Positions 47,512 through 56,633 of a stretch of DNA of 64,000 nucleotides are shown one piece after another; position 1 is the stretch's first letter; each line of letters begins with the position of its first letter. The stretch lies in the NCBI RefSeq assembly GCF_014217255.1, contig NZ_CP059404.1, positions 682,001 to 746,000 on the forward strand, given 5' to 3'. The position numbers were made by a program, and so were the translations under genes. This stretch comes from Corynebacterium incognita. Its GTDB lineage: Bacteria; Actinomycetota; Actinomycetes; Mycobacteriales; Mycobacteriaceae. The notes beneath the pieces are model-generated. The model did not search any database. It was not told the origin of the DNA and saw only the letters and a list, made by a program, of their open reading frames with translations.

Positions 47512-48645
47512 ATGAGGAAGATACTCTCGAGAAAACACAGCTTTCCCTGGCTGGTTGTACCCGCTGCGTGCCTAGTTCTTGCGGGGTGCACAGACGTCGA
47601 GCGATCTACTGGAGACAAACAAGCCTGGGCCTCTCCCGGAAACTTCGTAGTCTCCTATGGCCCCGTGGTTGAGCCTTATCCTTCAAGTATCCACAACACT
47701 TATTACTTGTACTCCTCCTCTGGGCAGCGTCTTGCCTCATCGCAGGGTAAAGGAAGCTGGACCCCCGTAGCCTTGACCACCCGCGAAGGAAGTTACGGCT
47801 ATTTTCCAGACTCAATAAAGGATCTCGGATCAGGTGAAGAAAAAGCTTCCTTTCTAGAGAGAAGTCCCGTCTCGTTCTATGGCGGTTCTCCTGAAGGAAA
47901 TTTAACCGTAGGCATCGTAAACGATTCCGATTCGGCTGAATTCCACCACTCCCTTGTTGTATTTCACGGACAATCAACATTCAAGGAACCGATTCCAACC
48001 GTTCCGCACTCCCTTGCCGTAGGAGAGGACGCCGCGCTTGTCGTCGGAGATTCTTATGAAGGCGAACGCCACAAGAAGGACCTCGTGTTGGTCCGCAGCG
48101 ATGGTTCCGTAAAAACTATTGAGTTCCCCCGCGGTTATGACACCTCTATCCCGGATTTCAAATATCCTCACGTCAACTATTTGGGTAACGGCGTATTCGA
48201 GGTCCTAGAGGGACGAACAACAGGAGAGGTCACTCGTTTTAAGTCGTTTGAGGTCCGAATCAGTGACGATGATGAGCTGGTAACGCAGAAGGTCAGCCAT
48301 TTTTCCATGGTTCTTCCTAAAGACTTTGCTGTTACACGAAGCCTACCGTTGGGCGAGAATGGTGTCATTGACACTAACGGCAACGTATTTATCAACCACC
48401 GCGACACTAAACCTCCGGAGCTCACTGGAACAATTCCGGAGTTCCATGAGAAAAGTTTTGTGCCAGTTAATTTTTCAGCTGAGGCGCTTTTCGGAATTCG
48501 TCGCAAGGACTCTATTGAAATCCGCCGATGGGACGCCCCAGAAGAAATCACAGCCCGCTTGAGCTACGAAAAGAACGCATGCTCAGATAGTGCCTGCGGA
48601 ATCTCCTCCATATCACGCGCTTCATACAGTGAGCAGATGAAGTAA
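47512..48645 (+). CDS. Putative lipoprotein of unknown function
   Basis: 377-residue product with basic N-terminus, hydrophobic segment and lipobox LAGC (Cys26). Body rich in Ser/Gly/Asp and beta-prone, with repeated aromatic-hydrophobic stretches (GNFVVSYGPVV, GSYGYFPDSI, NGVFEVLEGRTTG), perhaps a beta-propeller; no known family recognised. It follows the LGFP gene by 15 bp and is clearly cotranscribed. Two late cysteines (ACSDSACG) may form a disulfide. Codon use is less GC-rich than the core genes. Confidence 0.75.
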   Translation: MRKILSRKHSFPWLVVPAACLVLAGCTDVERSTGDKQAWASPGNFVVSYGPVVEPYPSSIHNTYYLYSSSGQRLASSQGKGSWTPVALTTREGSYGYFPDSIKDLGSGEEKASFLERSPVSFYGGSPEGNLTVGIVNDSDSAEFHHSLVVFHGQSTFKEPIPTVPHSLAVGEDAALVVGDSYEGERHKKDLVLVRSDGSVKTIEFPRGYDTSIPDFKYPHVNYLGNGVFEVLEGRTTGEVTRFKSFEVRISDDDELVTQKVSHFSMVLPKDFAVTRSLPLGENGVIDTNGNVFINHRDTKPPELTGTIPEFHEKSFVPVNFSAEALFGIRRKDSIEIRRWDAPEEITARLSYEKNACSDSACGISSISRASYSEQMK

Positions 48646-48649
48646 AGAC

Positions 48650-48677
48650 TTGTTCATTATGTATCCATAATGAACAA
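48650..48677 (+). terminator. Terminator after the lipoprotein gene
   Basis: Perfect 12-bp stem TTGTTCATTATG / CATAATGAACAA with a 4-nt loop; the stem is A/T-rich, followed by AAAGAG, so it is weaker than GC-rich terminators. Confidence 0.6.
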
Positions 48678-48760
48678 AAAGAGTACACCTTATTGTTACG
48701 CCGGTGTGTGGCGGAATGTTTCCTGTAAAATAGGGCCGTTCCTAGCATTGTTTTACACGT

Positions 48761-48787
48761 GCCTAGCCGGGTCTAGGCCTTATTTTT
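48761..48787 (+). terminator. Hairpin with T-tract before IS3 copy A
   Basis: GCCTAG / CTAGGC arms with a 6-nt loop followed by CTTATTTTTA, between the lipoprotein and IS copy A. Confidence 0.55.
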
Positions 48788-48840
48788 ACAGAAAGTGGTG
48801 AGTGTGGTGTTGTCGTCGGATGCTTTCAATATTGAAAGTG

Positions 48841-49820
48841 GACCTGACCCCCAGATGGCGGACACCTTGAAACCAGCATCTCGCTGGGGAAGTGAGGTAC
48901 CTTTCCACCATGCCACGCAAGACCTACACCGAGCAGTTCAAGCGCGACGCAGTCTCGTTGTACGAGTCGACCCCCGGAGCAACGCTCAACGCGATCGCCT
49001 CCGATCTCGGGGTCAACCGCAACTCCCTGCGCACCTGGCTCGACGCCTTCGGCACCGGCACCAAGACCAACGCCAACGGTGAAAAAGTCGCCAGCCCCAT
49101 TGCTGCAGCCAACAGCGCACGCACGCCTGCTGAAGGACTCTCCGACGCCGAACGCATCCGCGTGCTGGAACGCGAAAACGCCAAGCTCCGGGAGGAACGA
49201 GAGATCCTCCGCAAGGCGGCCAAATATTTCGCGGAAGAGACGAACTGGTGAACCGCTTCCGGTTCGTTGATGACAACCGAGGCCTCTACGAGGTCAAGCG
49301 GTTATGTGAGGTTTTGAAGATCAACCGGTCCTCGTATTACAAATGGAAATCAGCTGCTTCTGCCCGCCGGCGACGCGTCCTTGACGACGCGGTGCTGGGA
49401 GCGAGGATCAAGGCCGTGTTCACGGCCGAGAACGGTTGTTACGGGGCGAAACGCGTGACGGCGGCCATCAATTCCGATCCAGCCAACGACGACCTTTTCA
49501 ATCACAAGCGCACCGCCAGGTTGATGCGCCAGATGGGCCTGTTCGGCTACACCAAAAAACGCCGGGTGAAGACCACCGTGTCTGCGAAACGGGCTCCGAA
49601 GTTGCCCGACCTGCTGAAACGCCGGTTCACCGCGGAGAAACCGAACACCATCTACGTCGGCGATATCACGTACCTGCCGATCGCGGACGGGTCGAATATG
49701 TACCTGGCCACCGTCATCGACTGCTATTCGCGGCAGTTGACCGGTTTCGCGATCGCCGACCACATGCGCACGGAGTTGGTCGAAGAAGCTCTCACGATGG
49801 CCCACGGGGTCCGAGGCAAC
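48841..49820 (+). mobile_element. IS3-family copy A, truncated 3' end
   Basis: Left end GGACCTGACCCCCAGATGG is intact; the element breaks at GAGGCAAC (49820) inside orfB, where the end of another IS3 (copy B) begins. The 980 bp are repeated in inverted orientation as part of copy C (51237-52216). The right terminal repeat and about a third of orfB are missing. Confidence 0.88.
48910..49251 (+). CDS. IS3-family OrfA (copy A)
   Basis: Starting at ATG 48910 (MPRKTYTEQFKRDAVSLYES), 113 residues. An N-terminal helix-turn-helix (TLNAIASDLGVNRNSLRTWL) binds the IS ends and a C-terminal leucine zipper (ERIRVLERENAKLREEREIL) mediates dimerisation. Its end overlaps orfB by 4 bp (ATGA-like arrangement via GTGA), as in IS3 elements, where ribosomal frameshift can make OrfAB. 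Confidence 0.88.
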   Translation: MPRKTYTEQFKRDAVSLYESTPGATLNAIASDLGVNRNSLRTWLDAFGTGTKTNANGEKVASPIAAANSARTPAEGLSDAERIRVLERENAKLREEREILRKAAKYFAEETNW

Positions 49821-49856
49821 GGGCCCGACCCCCGAATAGTGGACACGAGGGTTTAA
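49248..49856 (+). pseudogene. IS3-family OrfB transposase, truncated (copy A)
   Basis: 202-residue frame, identical to OrfB of copy C for its first ~190 residues (including the first catalytic Asp in VGDITYLPI), then diverging into GPDPRIVDTRV encoded by the end of copy B. The second Asp (HSDHGSVYTS) and Glu are lost, so it is inactive. Confidence 0.88.
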
Positions 49857-50756
49857 TTAGGAAGCAGATCTCAGTATAGCTAGATTCCGGCTCTCAAACA
49901 CCGATGGCGCGAGATAACCACACCAGGAATGCCGACGCAGCGTGTTGTAACGGGTACACCAGCGGAATACATCTCTCCGGCAGAGCAACTGATTCATGAA
50001 TGTCTTGGACTCCTGCAGGACTTCCCGCTTCATCGCGGCATTGAAGGACTCCGCTAACGCGTTATCCGCACTGGTCCCGATTGATCCCATCGACTGCCTA
50101 ATCCCCATGTCCTTACAGGCGGCCTGGAACGCATTCGAGGTGTAAACGCTGCCGTGATCCGAGTGAAAGATCGCCCCAGTCAGGCTTCCACGCTGGCCTT
50201 TGGCCGTCAGCAGTGCGTCTTGGACCAAGCTGGTGCGCATGTGATCTGCGATGGAAAAGCCCACCAACCTGCGTGAATAACAATCAATGACCGTGGCCAG
50301 GTACATATTCGACCCATCCGCAATCGGCAGATACGTAATGTCCCCGACATAGACTTGATTCGGTGCAGGAGCAGTGAATTTGCGCCCTACCAGATCAGGA
50401 AACACCGGCTTTTTCTGATCGGACACCGTGGTAGTGACCTAGCGTTTTTTGGTGTAGCCAAACAATTTGAGTTTACGCATGACCCGCGCAACTCGCTTAT
50501 GATTCACGGGGTCATGAGCGACCTGGTCTTTGAGTTCAGCGGTAATTCGCTTGGCGCCGTAACAATCATTTTCAGCGGTGAATACAGTCGTGACCCGGGC
50601 GCCGAGAATGGCGTCGGATATGAGTCTTTTTCTGCGAGTTGAGCTGCTATTTTTCCATTTATAGTAGGAGGACCTGTTGAGCCCCAGAACCTTACATAAC
50701 CGCTTAACCGAATGGTTTTTCTTAGCGTCATCAACGAACCGAAAGCGGGTCACCAA
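49857..50756 (-). pseudogene. IS3-family OrfB with in-frame stop (copy B)
   Basis: A single reading frame of 300 codons interrupted by an amber codon at 50439-50441, where copy C has an Arg codon (KKRRVKTTV). After the stop the frame continues, giving VGDITYLPI, HSDHGSVYTS and ADNALAESFNAAMKRE, the DDE residues. About 70% identity to copy C is my impression by eye. Thus a nonsense mutation, not a frameshift. Confidence 0.85.
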
Positions 50757-50872
50757 TTCGTCTCTTCCGCGAAATATTTAGCGGCCTTGCGAAGGATGTC
50801 GCGCTCTTCACGCAGGAGCGCGTTTTCCTTTTTTTAGTTGGTGGTTTTCTTCGGCAACGGACAATTCTGTGG
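50757..50872 (-). pseudogene. IS3-family OrfA fragment (copy B)
   Basis: The C-terminal codons (ENALLREERDILRKAAKYF..ETNW) are recognisable and match copy C's OrfA end. The upstream part, EENHQLKK, is in another frame after an A7G run, so one base has been gained or lost there; the N-terminal helix-turn-helix is missing. Confidence 0.7.
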
Positions 50873-50908
50873 GGGCCCGAACCCCGGAAAGTGGACACGG
50901 GGATTTAA

Positions 50909-51808
50909 TCAAGATGCGATAGTAAGTGTAGCTGATCCGGCGGCTTCGAAGGCGTTCGGCGAGCGATAGCCGCACCACGAGTGCAAGCGCCTGGTGTTGT
51001 AGTGCGTGCACCACCGGAACACGTCCCGACGACATACGAGCTGACTTGGGAAAACGGACTCGTCCTGGAGGACTTCCCGTTTCAGCGTGGCGTTGAACGA
51101 CTCCGCCAACGAGTTGTCCGCGCTCGTCCCGATTGCTCCCATCGACTGGGTGACACCGAATCGTTCACACAGCTTCCGGTATTGCCCAGAGGTATAGACG
51201 CTGCCATGATCGGAGTGGAAAATCGCCCCGTCAAGGTTGCCTCGGACCCCGTGGGCCATCGTGAGAGCTTCTTCGACCAACTCCGTGCGCATGTGGTCGG
51301 CGATCGCGAAACCGGTCAACTGCCGCGAATAGCAGTCGATGACGGTGGCCAGGTACATATTCGACCCGTCCGCGATCGGCAGGTACGTGATATCGCCGAC
51401 GTAGATGGTGTTCGGTTTCTCCGCGGTGAACCGGCGTTTCAGCAGGTCGGGCAACTTCGGAGCCCGTTTCGCAGACACGGTGGTCTTCACCCGGCGTTTT
51501 TTGGTGTAGCCGAACAGGCCCATCTGGCGCATCAACCTGGCGGTGCGCTTGTGATTGAAAAGGTCGTCGTTGGCTGGATCGGAATTGATGGCCGCCGTCA
51601 CGCGTTTCGCCCCGTAACAACCGTTCTCGGCCGTGAACACGGCCTTGATCCTCGCTCCCAGCACCGCGTCGTCAAGGACGCGTCGCCGGCGGGCAGAAGC
51701 AGCTGATTTCCATTTGTAATACGAGGACCGGTTGATCTTCAAAACCTCACATAACCGCTTGACCTCGTAGAGGCCTCGGTTGTCATCAACGAACCGGAAG
51801 CGGTTCAC
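50909..51808 (-). CDS. IS3-family OrfB transposase (copy C, intact)
   Basis: 299-residue DDE integrase-type transposase: HTH_21-like N-terminal part (YEVKRLCEVLKINRSSYYKW), first Asp in VGDITYLPIADG, second in FHSDHGSVYTS, Glu in NSLAESFNATLKREV. Starts with a GTG/ATG overlapping orfA by 4 bp. Full length. Confidence 0.93.
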   Translation of the reverse strand: MNRFRFVDDNRGLYEVKRLCEVLKINRSSYYKWKSAASARRRRVLDDAVLGARIKAVFTAENGCYGAKRVTAAINSDPANDDLFNHKRTARLMRQMGLFGYTKKRRVKTTVSAKRAPKLPDLLKRRFTAEKPNTIYVGDITYLPIADGSNMYLATVIDCYSRQLTGFAIADHMRTELVEEALTMAHGVRGNLDGAIFHSDHGSVYTSGQYRKLCERFGVTQSMGAIGTSADNSLAESFNATLKREVLQDESVFPSQLVCRRDVFRWCTHYNTRRLHSWCGYRSPNAFEAAGSATLTIAS

Positions 51809-52146
51809 CAGTTCGTCTCTTCCGCGAAATATTTGGCCGCCTTGCGGAGGATCTCTCGTTCCTCCCGGAGCTTGGCGTTTTCGCGTTCCAGCACGCGGAT
51901 GCGTTCGGCGTCGGAGAGTCCTTCAGCAGGCGTGCGTGCGCTGTTGGCTGCAGCAATGGGGCTGGCGACTTTTTCACCGTTGGCGTTGGTCTTGGTGCCG
52001 GTGCCGAAGGCGTCGAGCCAGGTGCGCAGGGAGTTGCGGTTGACCCCGAGATCGGAGGCGATCGCGTTGAGCGTTGCTCCGGGGGTCGACTCGTACAACG
52101 AGACTGCGTCGCGCTTGAACTGCTCGGTGTAGGTCTTGCGTGGCAT
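51805..52146 (-). CDS. IS3-family OrfA (copy C, intact)
   Basis: Same sequence as copy A OrfA: ATG 52146, 113 residues, HTH and leucine zipper; partner of OrfB for making OrfAB. Its end overlaps OrfB's start by 4 bp. Confidence 0.92.
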   Translation of the reverse strand: MPRKTYTEQFKRDAVSLYESTPGATLNAIASDLGVNRNSLRTWLDAFGTGTKTNANGEKVASPIAAANSARTPAEGLSDAERIRVLERENAKLREEREILRKAAKYFAEETNW

Positions 52147-52324
52147 GGTGGAAAGGTACCTCACTTCCCCAGCGAGATGCTGGTTTCAAGGTGTCCGCCA
52201 TCTGGGGGTCAGGTCCCACTCCCCCACGGGTGTTAAAAACAACGCATGTGCGATGAACTGAGCATGAAGGTTGTAAAATTTTCAGCACCTCTATTTATTA
52301 ATTCACACATGCTCAGGAGTGACA

Positions 52325-52687
52325 ATGGAAATGGCGCCAATTACCGAGTGGACGTTCTTTGAAGAGGTCCCTATCCCCGAGGACGTCAGCCGCATGCTTG
52401 TCCAAAGTGAGCAGCCCTACGCTGCTTTCAAGACGTTCCGTGACTCGGCCATTTTCACGTCAAAGCGCCTCATCGTTCGCGACTCTCAAGGGCTGACCGG
52501 AAAGAAGATCGAAATCTACTCGATTCCATACTCTTCTATCACCATGTGGTCTACGGAAAATGCGGGCCGTATGGACTTCAATGCCGAGGTCGAGCTATGG
52601 ACCCGTGCGGGGCACATCAAGATCAAGTTAGGCAAGAAAATCGATGTCCGTCGCATCGATAGCCTCATCGCACACTGCGTGCTTTAG
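52325..52687 (+). CDS. PH-domain protein (bacterial PH_1 type)
   Basis: 120-residue cytosolic protein, ATG 52325 with AGGAG six bases before. The body from about residue 25 to the end resembles bacterial PH domains (DSAIFTSKRLIVRDSQGLTGKKIEIYSIPYSSI; MDFNAEVELWTRAGHIKIKLGK), ending in an amphipathic helix (IDVRRIDSLIAHCVL). Function unknown. It is the first gene right of the IS array. Confidence 0.8.
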   Translation: MEMAPITEWTFFEEVPIPEDVSRMLVQSEQPYAAFKTFRDSAIFTSKRLIVRDSQGLTGKKIEIYSIPYSSITMWSTENAGRMDFNAEVELWTRAGHIKIKLGKKIDVRRIDSLIAHCVL

Positions 52688-52744
52688 CTCATGCTCTAGA
52701 ACACCAGCCGCAAGGCTCTCCAGACTTCGACTCGAGAGCAAAAA

Positions 52745-53527
52745 CTAATTCCCACCCACTGCGGGCAGATTGGCGCGCACGGCGGTGACGCGGCGGTGGG
52801 AGTCGTAGGCGAGGTCGTAGGTGGCGGTGAGGCCGGACTCGTTGGTGATGGACCAGCGGTCGGTGTAGTTGTCGTCGTCGCCGTTGTCGCCGTTGTCGCC
52901 TCCGCGTTCGTTGTCGGTGATAAGCGTGTGCTGGACTTGCCAGTCCGGGCGGATGCGGGTGAGGCCGTCCATGGACCAGGCGACGTCATCGGCGAAGGTA
53001 ATGAGCCGTGGGAGCTTGGTCATGAACGCGGTGAAGTCGAAGGCGGGCGGGGTTTCGCTGAAGTTCTCCACCAAGAGAACGAGCTGGGAGCCGGCCTTGT
53101 TGAACGGGAAGAACAGGTACATCGCGTCCTGCCCGAAGACTTCGAAGCCGAGGCAGCCGAGGTCCTCAGCGATGTGGGCGGGGTTGGCTGCCGGGGCGTC
53201 GAGAGGCTCGTAGGGCACCTCCTGGGTGGTCAGGGTGCGCAGGCCGTTGTCGCGACCCCAATCGCGGATGAGCGCCGCCACCGAGGCGGTGTCGTCGTCC
53301 GCCCAGCGCCAGAGCAGGGTCTGCGGGTTCACAGCCACAGAAGCGATGACGTGCCCGGTGATCGTGATGGTTTTGTCCTTGCCCACCAGGGTGGTGCGAC
53401 GGCCCTCGTCCTGTGCTTCGACGGTGTAGTCGCCGAGCTCATCGTTGAGCCACTCGATGAGCTGTTCCGAGCGGGAGAGGGCATAGAAGTAGGCGTGCTG
53501 GCCCACGCGGCGGATTTCACGAATCAT
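52745..53527 (-). CDS. Hypothetical protein, possibly DUF6882-like
   Basis: 260 residues from ATG 53527 (MIREIRRVGQHAYFYALS); the longer frame to 53662 adds a Ser/Cys-rich segment that overlaps the neighbour and looks non-coding. Distinct stretch LLWRWADDDTASVAALIRDWG followed by GLRTLTTQEVPYEPLDAP and LGFEVFGQDAMYLFFPFN. I recall this pattern in DUF6882 but am not sure. A Gly/Asp/Asn-rich linker (~residues 208-220) is unusual. No signal or spans. Confidence 0.6.
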   Translation of the reverse strand: MIREIRRVGQHAYFYALSRSEQLIEWLNDELGDYTVEAQDEGRRTTLVGKDKTITITGHVIASVAVNPQTLLWRWADDDTASVAALIRDWGRDNGLRTLTTQEVPYEPLDAPAANPAHIAEDLGCLGFEVFGQDAMYLFFPFNKAGSQLVLLVENFSETPPAFDFTAFMTKLPRLITFADDVAWSMDGLTRIRPDWQVQHTLITDNERGGDNGDNGDDDNYTDRWSITNESGLTATYDLAYDSHRRVTAVRANLPAVGGN

Positions 53528-53567
53528 GGCGCCCAGAATAGTCGGTGTATAGCCGCCGGGCGGGGAG

Positions 53568-54533
53568 CTAAAGCAGCGTGGACAACAAATCCTCGCTGCG
53601 CAGGCGTCCGGCGCGGTCCGGGATGTCGCCGGTGACGAGGAACTCATCGACGCCGAGCTCACGTTCGAGGGCGGCGAGCTGCTTCGCGACGTCGTCGATA
53701 GTGCCGGTGACGTCGAAGGACTGGGCCTCGGCGAGGCGCTCGCGCTGTTGGTTGGTCAGCGCGTCCAGGTCCAGCTCATGTGCCGGACGCAGAGGCGAGA
53801 ACTCGCCCGTGGATTGCGAGAGGACCTTGGAGTAGTTCTCCGGCAAAAGGAGATCGCGGGCGGCCGCAGCGGTGTCGGCGGCGGCGATGTTGAGCGAGGC
53901 GATGGCGTGCGGGCGTTGCAGCCACGGCGAGGGCTTAAACGCTTTCCGGTAGATCTCCAGCGCGGAGGCCTGGGTCGCGGCGGGGCCACCGGTGATGATG
54001 CCCAAGCCGCGTTCGTCGGCCAGCGTGGCGGAGCGATAGCCCGCAAGCACGAACAGTGGTGTGGCGGCGTGGTTCTCGGGGCGGGCGTGGACGGTCGCCT
54101 CGCCGGAAAGGAACGCTAAGAGTTCGTCGAGGTCCGCACCGTAGCGCGCTTTGAGTTCGCGGGGCTCAGCCTGCCGCAGGGCGGCGCGGACCGGGCGGGT
54201 AAAGCCCACTGAGGAACCCAGGCCGACGTCGATACGACCTGGGTAGAGTGCCTCCAGGACGCCGATCTGTTCCGCGATGATGAATGGCGGGTGGTTGGGC
54301 ACCATGATGCCGGCGGTGCCCACGCGGATGGAGGTGGTGTGCGCGGCGACGGCCGTGGCTAGTTGCGCGGGCTGCGAGCCAGGGATGCCGGGCACGCCGT
54401 GGTGCTCCGCGACGAAGAAGCGGCTGAAGCCGAGATTTTCTACATCGCGGGCGTGGTTGATGACCCCGCGGAGGGTCTCCCCGACGGTTTCTGCCGGGGT
54501 GGTCGCTGCTCTATCGAGAACCGCTAGTTGCAT
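53568..54533 (-). CDS. Luciferase-like (LLM class) flavin-dependent oxidoreductase
   Basis: 321 residues from ATG 54533 ([16 protein letters not shown] upstream). TIM-barrel enzyme using FMN. Signatures [18 protein letters not shown] near residue 45, [20 protein letters not shown] near residue 115 and a C-terminal [17 protein letters not shown]. Its start overlaps the end of the L,D-transpeptidase gene by 23 bp, so it is translated from that mRNA. Substrate unknown. Confidence 0.9.
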   Translation of the reverse strand: MQLAVLDRAATTPAETVGETLRGVINHARDVENLGFSRFFVAEHHGVPGIPGSQPAQLATAVAAHTTSIRVGTAGIMVPNHPPFIIAEQIGVLEALYPGRIDVGLGSSVGFTRPVRAALRQAEPRELKARYGADLDELLAFLSGEATVHARPENHAATPLFVLAGYRSATLADERGLGIITGGPAATQASALEIYRKAFKPSPWLQRPHAIASLNIAAADTAAAARDLLLPENYSKVLSQSTGEFSPLRPAHELDLDALTNQQRERLAEAQSFDVTGTIDDVAKQLAALERELGVDEFLVTGDIPDRAGRLRSEDLLSTLL

Positions 54534-55800
54534 TACCCTTCTTCCATTCCGACCACGGAATGTTCCAGTCACCCAGACCGTCGAAGCCGGACAGCTGCGG
54601 CCCGGAGGTGTTGCTCACCTCCACGATGTCTCCGCGCTTGACCACGCTCTGGAACCACTGCGCCGCTTCCGTGGTGACGTTGACGCAGCCGTGCGACGTG
54701 TTCTGGCTGCCCTGGGCCCATTCGGACCACGGCGCGGCGTGGACGTAGATGCCGGAGTACGACATCTGCGTGGCGAATTGCACGTTCGTCTTGTATCCGC
54801 CCTGGTCCAGCGCCAGACCAAAGGTAGTGGAGTCCATGAGCAGCTGCTCGTGTTCGTCGCCAATCATGTAAACGCCATTGGGCGTGGCAAATTCCCCGTC
54901 GCGACCGAGGGACACCGGGATGGTGCGCAGCGCCTTGCCGTTCTTAAATACGGTCATCGTCTTCGTGGCGTCGTTGATCCGGGTGACCACGCGGTCGCCG
55001 ATGGTGAAGTCCGTCTTATTGTTTTCCGTACCGTAGATGCCGCCGCCAAGATCCTTGCCCTTGATGTTGGCCGTGACCTTGACCTTGGTGCCGGGCTGCC
55101 AGTACTTCTTTGGGCGCCAGCGCACCTCATAATCATTGACCCAGTAGAAAGCGCCGTCTACTTCCGGGGAGGTCTTGATCTCGAGCGCTTCCTGAGCCTT
55201 CTTGCGATCGGTCATTGGCGCGGCGAAGCGGAAGGCAATGGTCTGCCCCACGCCCACAGTGGACCCCGGCAGCGGCGACAGGCTCACCGCAGTCGTGCCG
55301 TTGACCACTGGGGTCTTAAAGGTGGCGGTGGATTTCCTGCCGTTCTCGTCCACTGCGACGATGGTGTAGGTGCGCGAGTACCCCAGTTCCTCGTCCGTGG
55401 ACCAGACCATGCCGTCGGCGGAGAGCTTCTCCGCGATAACCTTGCCGGACTCGTTGGTCATGGTCACGGTCTTCAGTCCCTTGCCACGCGAGGTCACGGT
55501 GACGGGGACGAGGGGGTCGACGTCCTTGGCGCCGTCCTTGACGGAAATCTCCGGGGCTTTGGCTTTGACGTCTGCAGAATCTTTGTCCACCTTGCCGTCG
55601 CGCTCGGCCCCCTCTTCCGCGTCCGGCGCGGTGCGTGCGGACGATTCCGCACCGAGGGATTCAGCTTTGGCCGCAGGCGAGAGCTCGTCGGCGTTGTCTT
55701 CCCGCTCGATGGTGCAGGAAGTCAGCGACGCCACGGTGGCTACGGCCGCGATACAGGCCACAACTCGTTTCGTTGCCCACGCATTCACTGTATTGAACAC
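54511..55800 (-). CDS. L,D-transpeptidase lipoprotein
   Basis: Forms 3-3 cross-links in peptidoglycan, outside the membrane. GTG at 55800 has GAGGG at good spacing; the upstream TTG at 55821 is less likely. 429 residues: signal with lipobox SLTSC (Cys29), an acidic linker (~30-90), two Ig-like domains (about 95-270), and the YkuD catalytic domain with [19 protein letters not shown], His in [13 protein letters not shown] and the catalytic Cys in TSHGCVNVT. Resembles mycobacterial LdtB/LppS-type enzymes. C-terminal [17 protein letters not shown] cap is characteristic. Confidence 0.95.
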   Translation of the reverse strand: MFNTVNAWATKRVVACIAAVATVASLTSCTIEREDNADELSPAAKAESLGAESSARTAPDAEEGAERDGKVDKDSADVKAKAPEISVKDGAKDVDPLVPVTVTSRGKGLKTVTMTNESGKVIAEKLSADGMVWSTDEELGYSRTYTIVAVDENGRKSTATFKTPVVNGTTAVSLSPLPGSTVGVGQTIAFRFAAPMTDRKKAQEALEIKTSPEVDGAFYWVNDYEVRWRPKKYWQPGTKVKVTANIKGKDLGGGIYGTENNKTDFTIGDRVVTRINDATKTMTVFKNGKALRTIPVSLGRDGEFATPNGVYMIGDEHEQLLMDSTTFGLALDQGGYKTNVQFATQMSYSGIYVHAAPWSEWAQGSQNTSHGCVNVTTEAAQWFQSVVKRGDIVEVSNTSGPQLSGFDGLGDWNIPWSEWKKGNATSGSR

Positions 55801-55821
55801 TTTATTCCCTCTATAAAACAA

Positions 55822-56090
55822 AGCTCACGACACCCAATGGCAGGTGTCAAGACAATCTCCCACAGCCTACTTCCTCGCCATAAATTACACCACCACCGAC
55901 GTCACATACACGACAAAAGAGACCTAATCGTTGCAGAACTTTTTTACGCTTGACGACGCCCCTAAAAATGCGGTTTCACCTGCCGATTTTGCAGTCATTT
56001 AATCGGGTGTTAAAGTAATTCCTCGTTGCAAGGACAACAACGAAGCAAGAAGCCGACGGGCTTCGGGCCGAGAAGTTGAACACGCACGAT
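55822..56090. other. Intergenic region: ldt promoter and tRNA-Lys promoter
   Basis: 269 bp with no convincing ORF. TTGCAG (-35) and TAAAGT (-10) spaced 16 bp (about 55991-56018) are a plausible promoter for tRNA-Lys, ~72 bp upstream of the gene. A small hairpin (GAAGCCGACGGGCTTC) precedes the tRNA. Confidence 0.4.
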
Positions 56091-56163
<73 letters not shown>

Positions 56164-56255
56164 CAATACCTCAAGGTCAAGCAAGGCTTCACGCCAAGCT
56201 TGGCCTTTTGGCGTACCACCCCCATCATGCCCCCGAGCGCGAAGGATTGATCGGC

Positions 56256-56633
56256 ATGCAGCGCAAGCTCACCCCGGAGGAAGAGTTTCTCCTCATGGCC
56301 ATCTGCGCCAACGCCGATCCCGTGGATGGCGAGTGGGGCCCCACAGATGAGCACCGGATGCGCTGGATCGATTCCATCCGCACCGCACACGTGACCCGCG
56401 AATGCGGCTGTGGCTCCTGCCCGTCTTTTGAAATAGGTCACGACACCGACCCCAATGCGCACCTTAACCCACTAAAGGGGCCTGCGAATACCGTGCTGTC
56501 CGCCTACGACCACGGCGGCTATGCAGAAATCTTCCTGCACATCTCTGACAACACGGTCTGGGATCTCGACATCGCCCCACCGGGAGATGGCATCGCAGTA
56601 CCGCTTCCAACGACAGAGATGCTGTCTTTCTAG
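56256..56633 (+). CDS. Hypothetical cytosolic protein
   Basis: 125 residues from ATG 56256 (MQRKLTPEEEFLLMAICAN), preceded by AAGGA ten bases upstream; the longer frame from 56208 starts within A/T-poor spacer. Contains a Cys cluster (RECGCGSCPSFE) and a C-terminal half AEIFLHISDNTVWDLDIAPPGDG. No known family recognised. Immediately after it is a TGTGA-N6-TCACA palindrome. Confidence 0.6.
   Translation: MQRKLTPEEEFLLMAICANADPVDGEWGPTDEHRMRWIDSIRTAHVTRECGCGSCPSFEIGHDTDPNAHLNPLKGPANTVLSAYDHGGYAEIFLHISDNTVWDLDIAPPGDGIAVPLPTTEMLSF

Larger units (their letters stand above)
49821..50872 (-). mobile_element. IS3-family copy B, 5' truncated and decayed
   Basis: A second, related but different IS3 element on the minus strand. 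Its 3' terminal repeat (GGGCCCGACCCCCGAATAGT at the left) is present; the 5' end is missing, cut by the 3' end of copy C at 50873. A fragment of orfA (50757-50872) contains an A7 run and an out-of-frame shift. Confidence 0.82.
50873..52216 (-). mobile_element. IS3-family copy C, complete (about 1344 bp)
   Basis: Complete element on the minus strand with imperfect terminal repeats: 3' end GGGCCCGAACCCCGGAAAGT (50873) and 5' end GGACCTGACCCCC... (ending at 52216). It encodes intact OrfA and OrfB and is probably mobile. No clear 3-4 bp target duplication is seen; one end lies inside copy B. Shares about 980 bp with copy A in opposite orientation. Confidence 0.88.

Noticed and set aside
52745..53662. 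N-terminal extension of the hypothetical protein (53528-53662)
   Set aside because: Ser/Cys/Pro-rich and overlapping the neighbouring gene out of frame; the ATG at 53527 gives a normal protein start.
53568..54533. Luciferase-like monooxygenase as the missing member of the importer-CMD system
   Set aside because: About 24 kb away, coupled to an L,D-transpeptidase gene and of a general LLM type; no evidence for membership.
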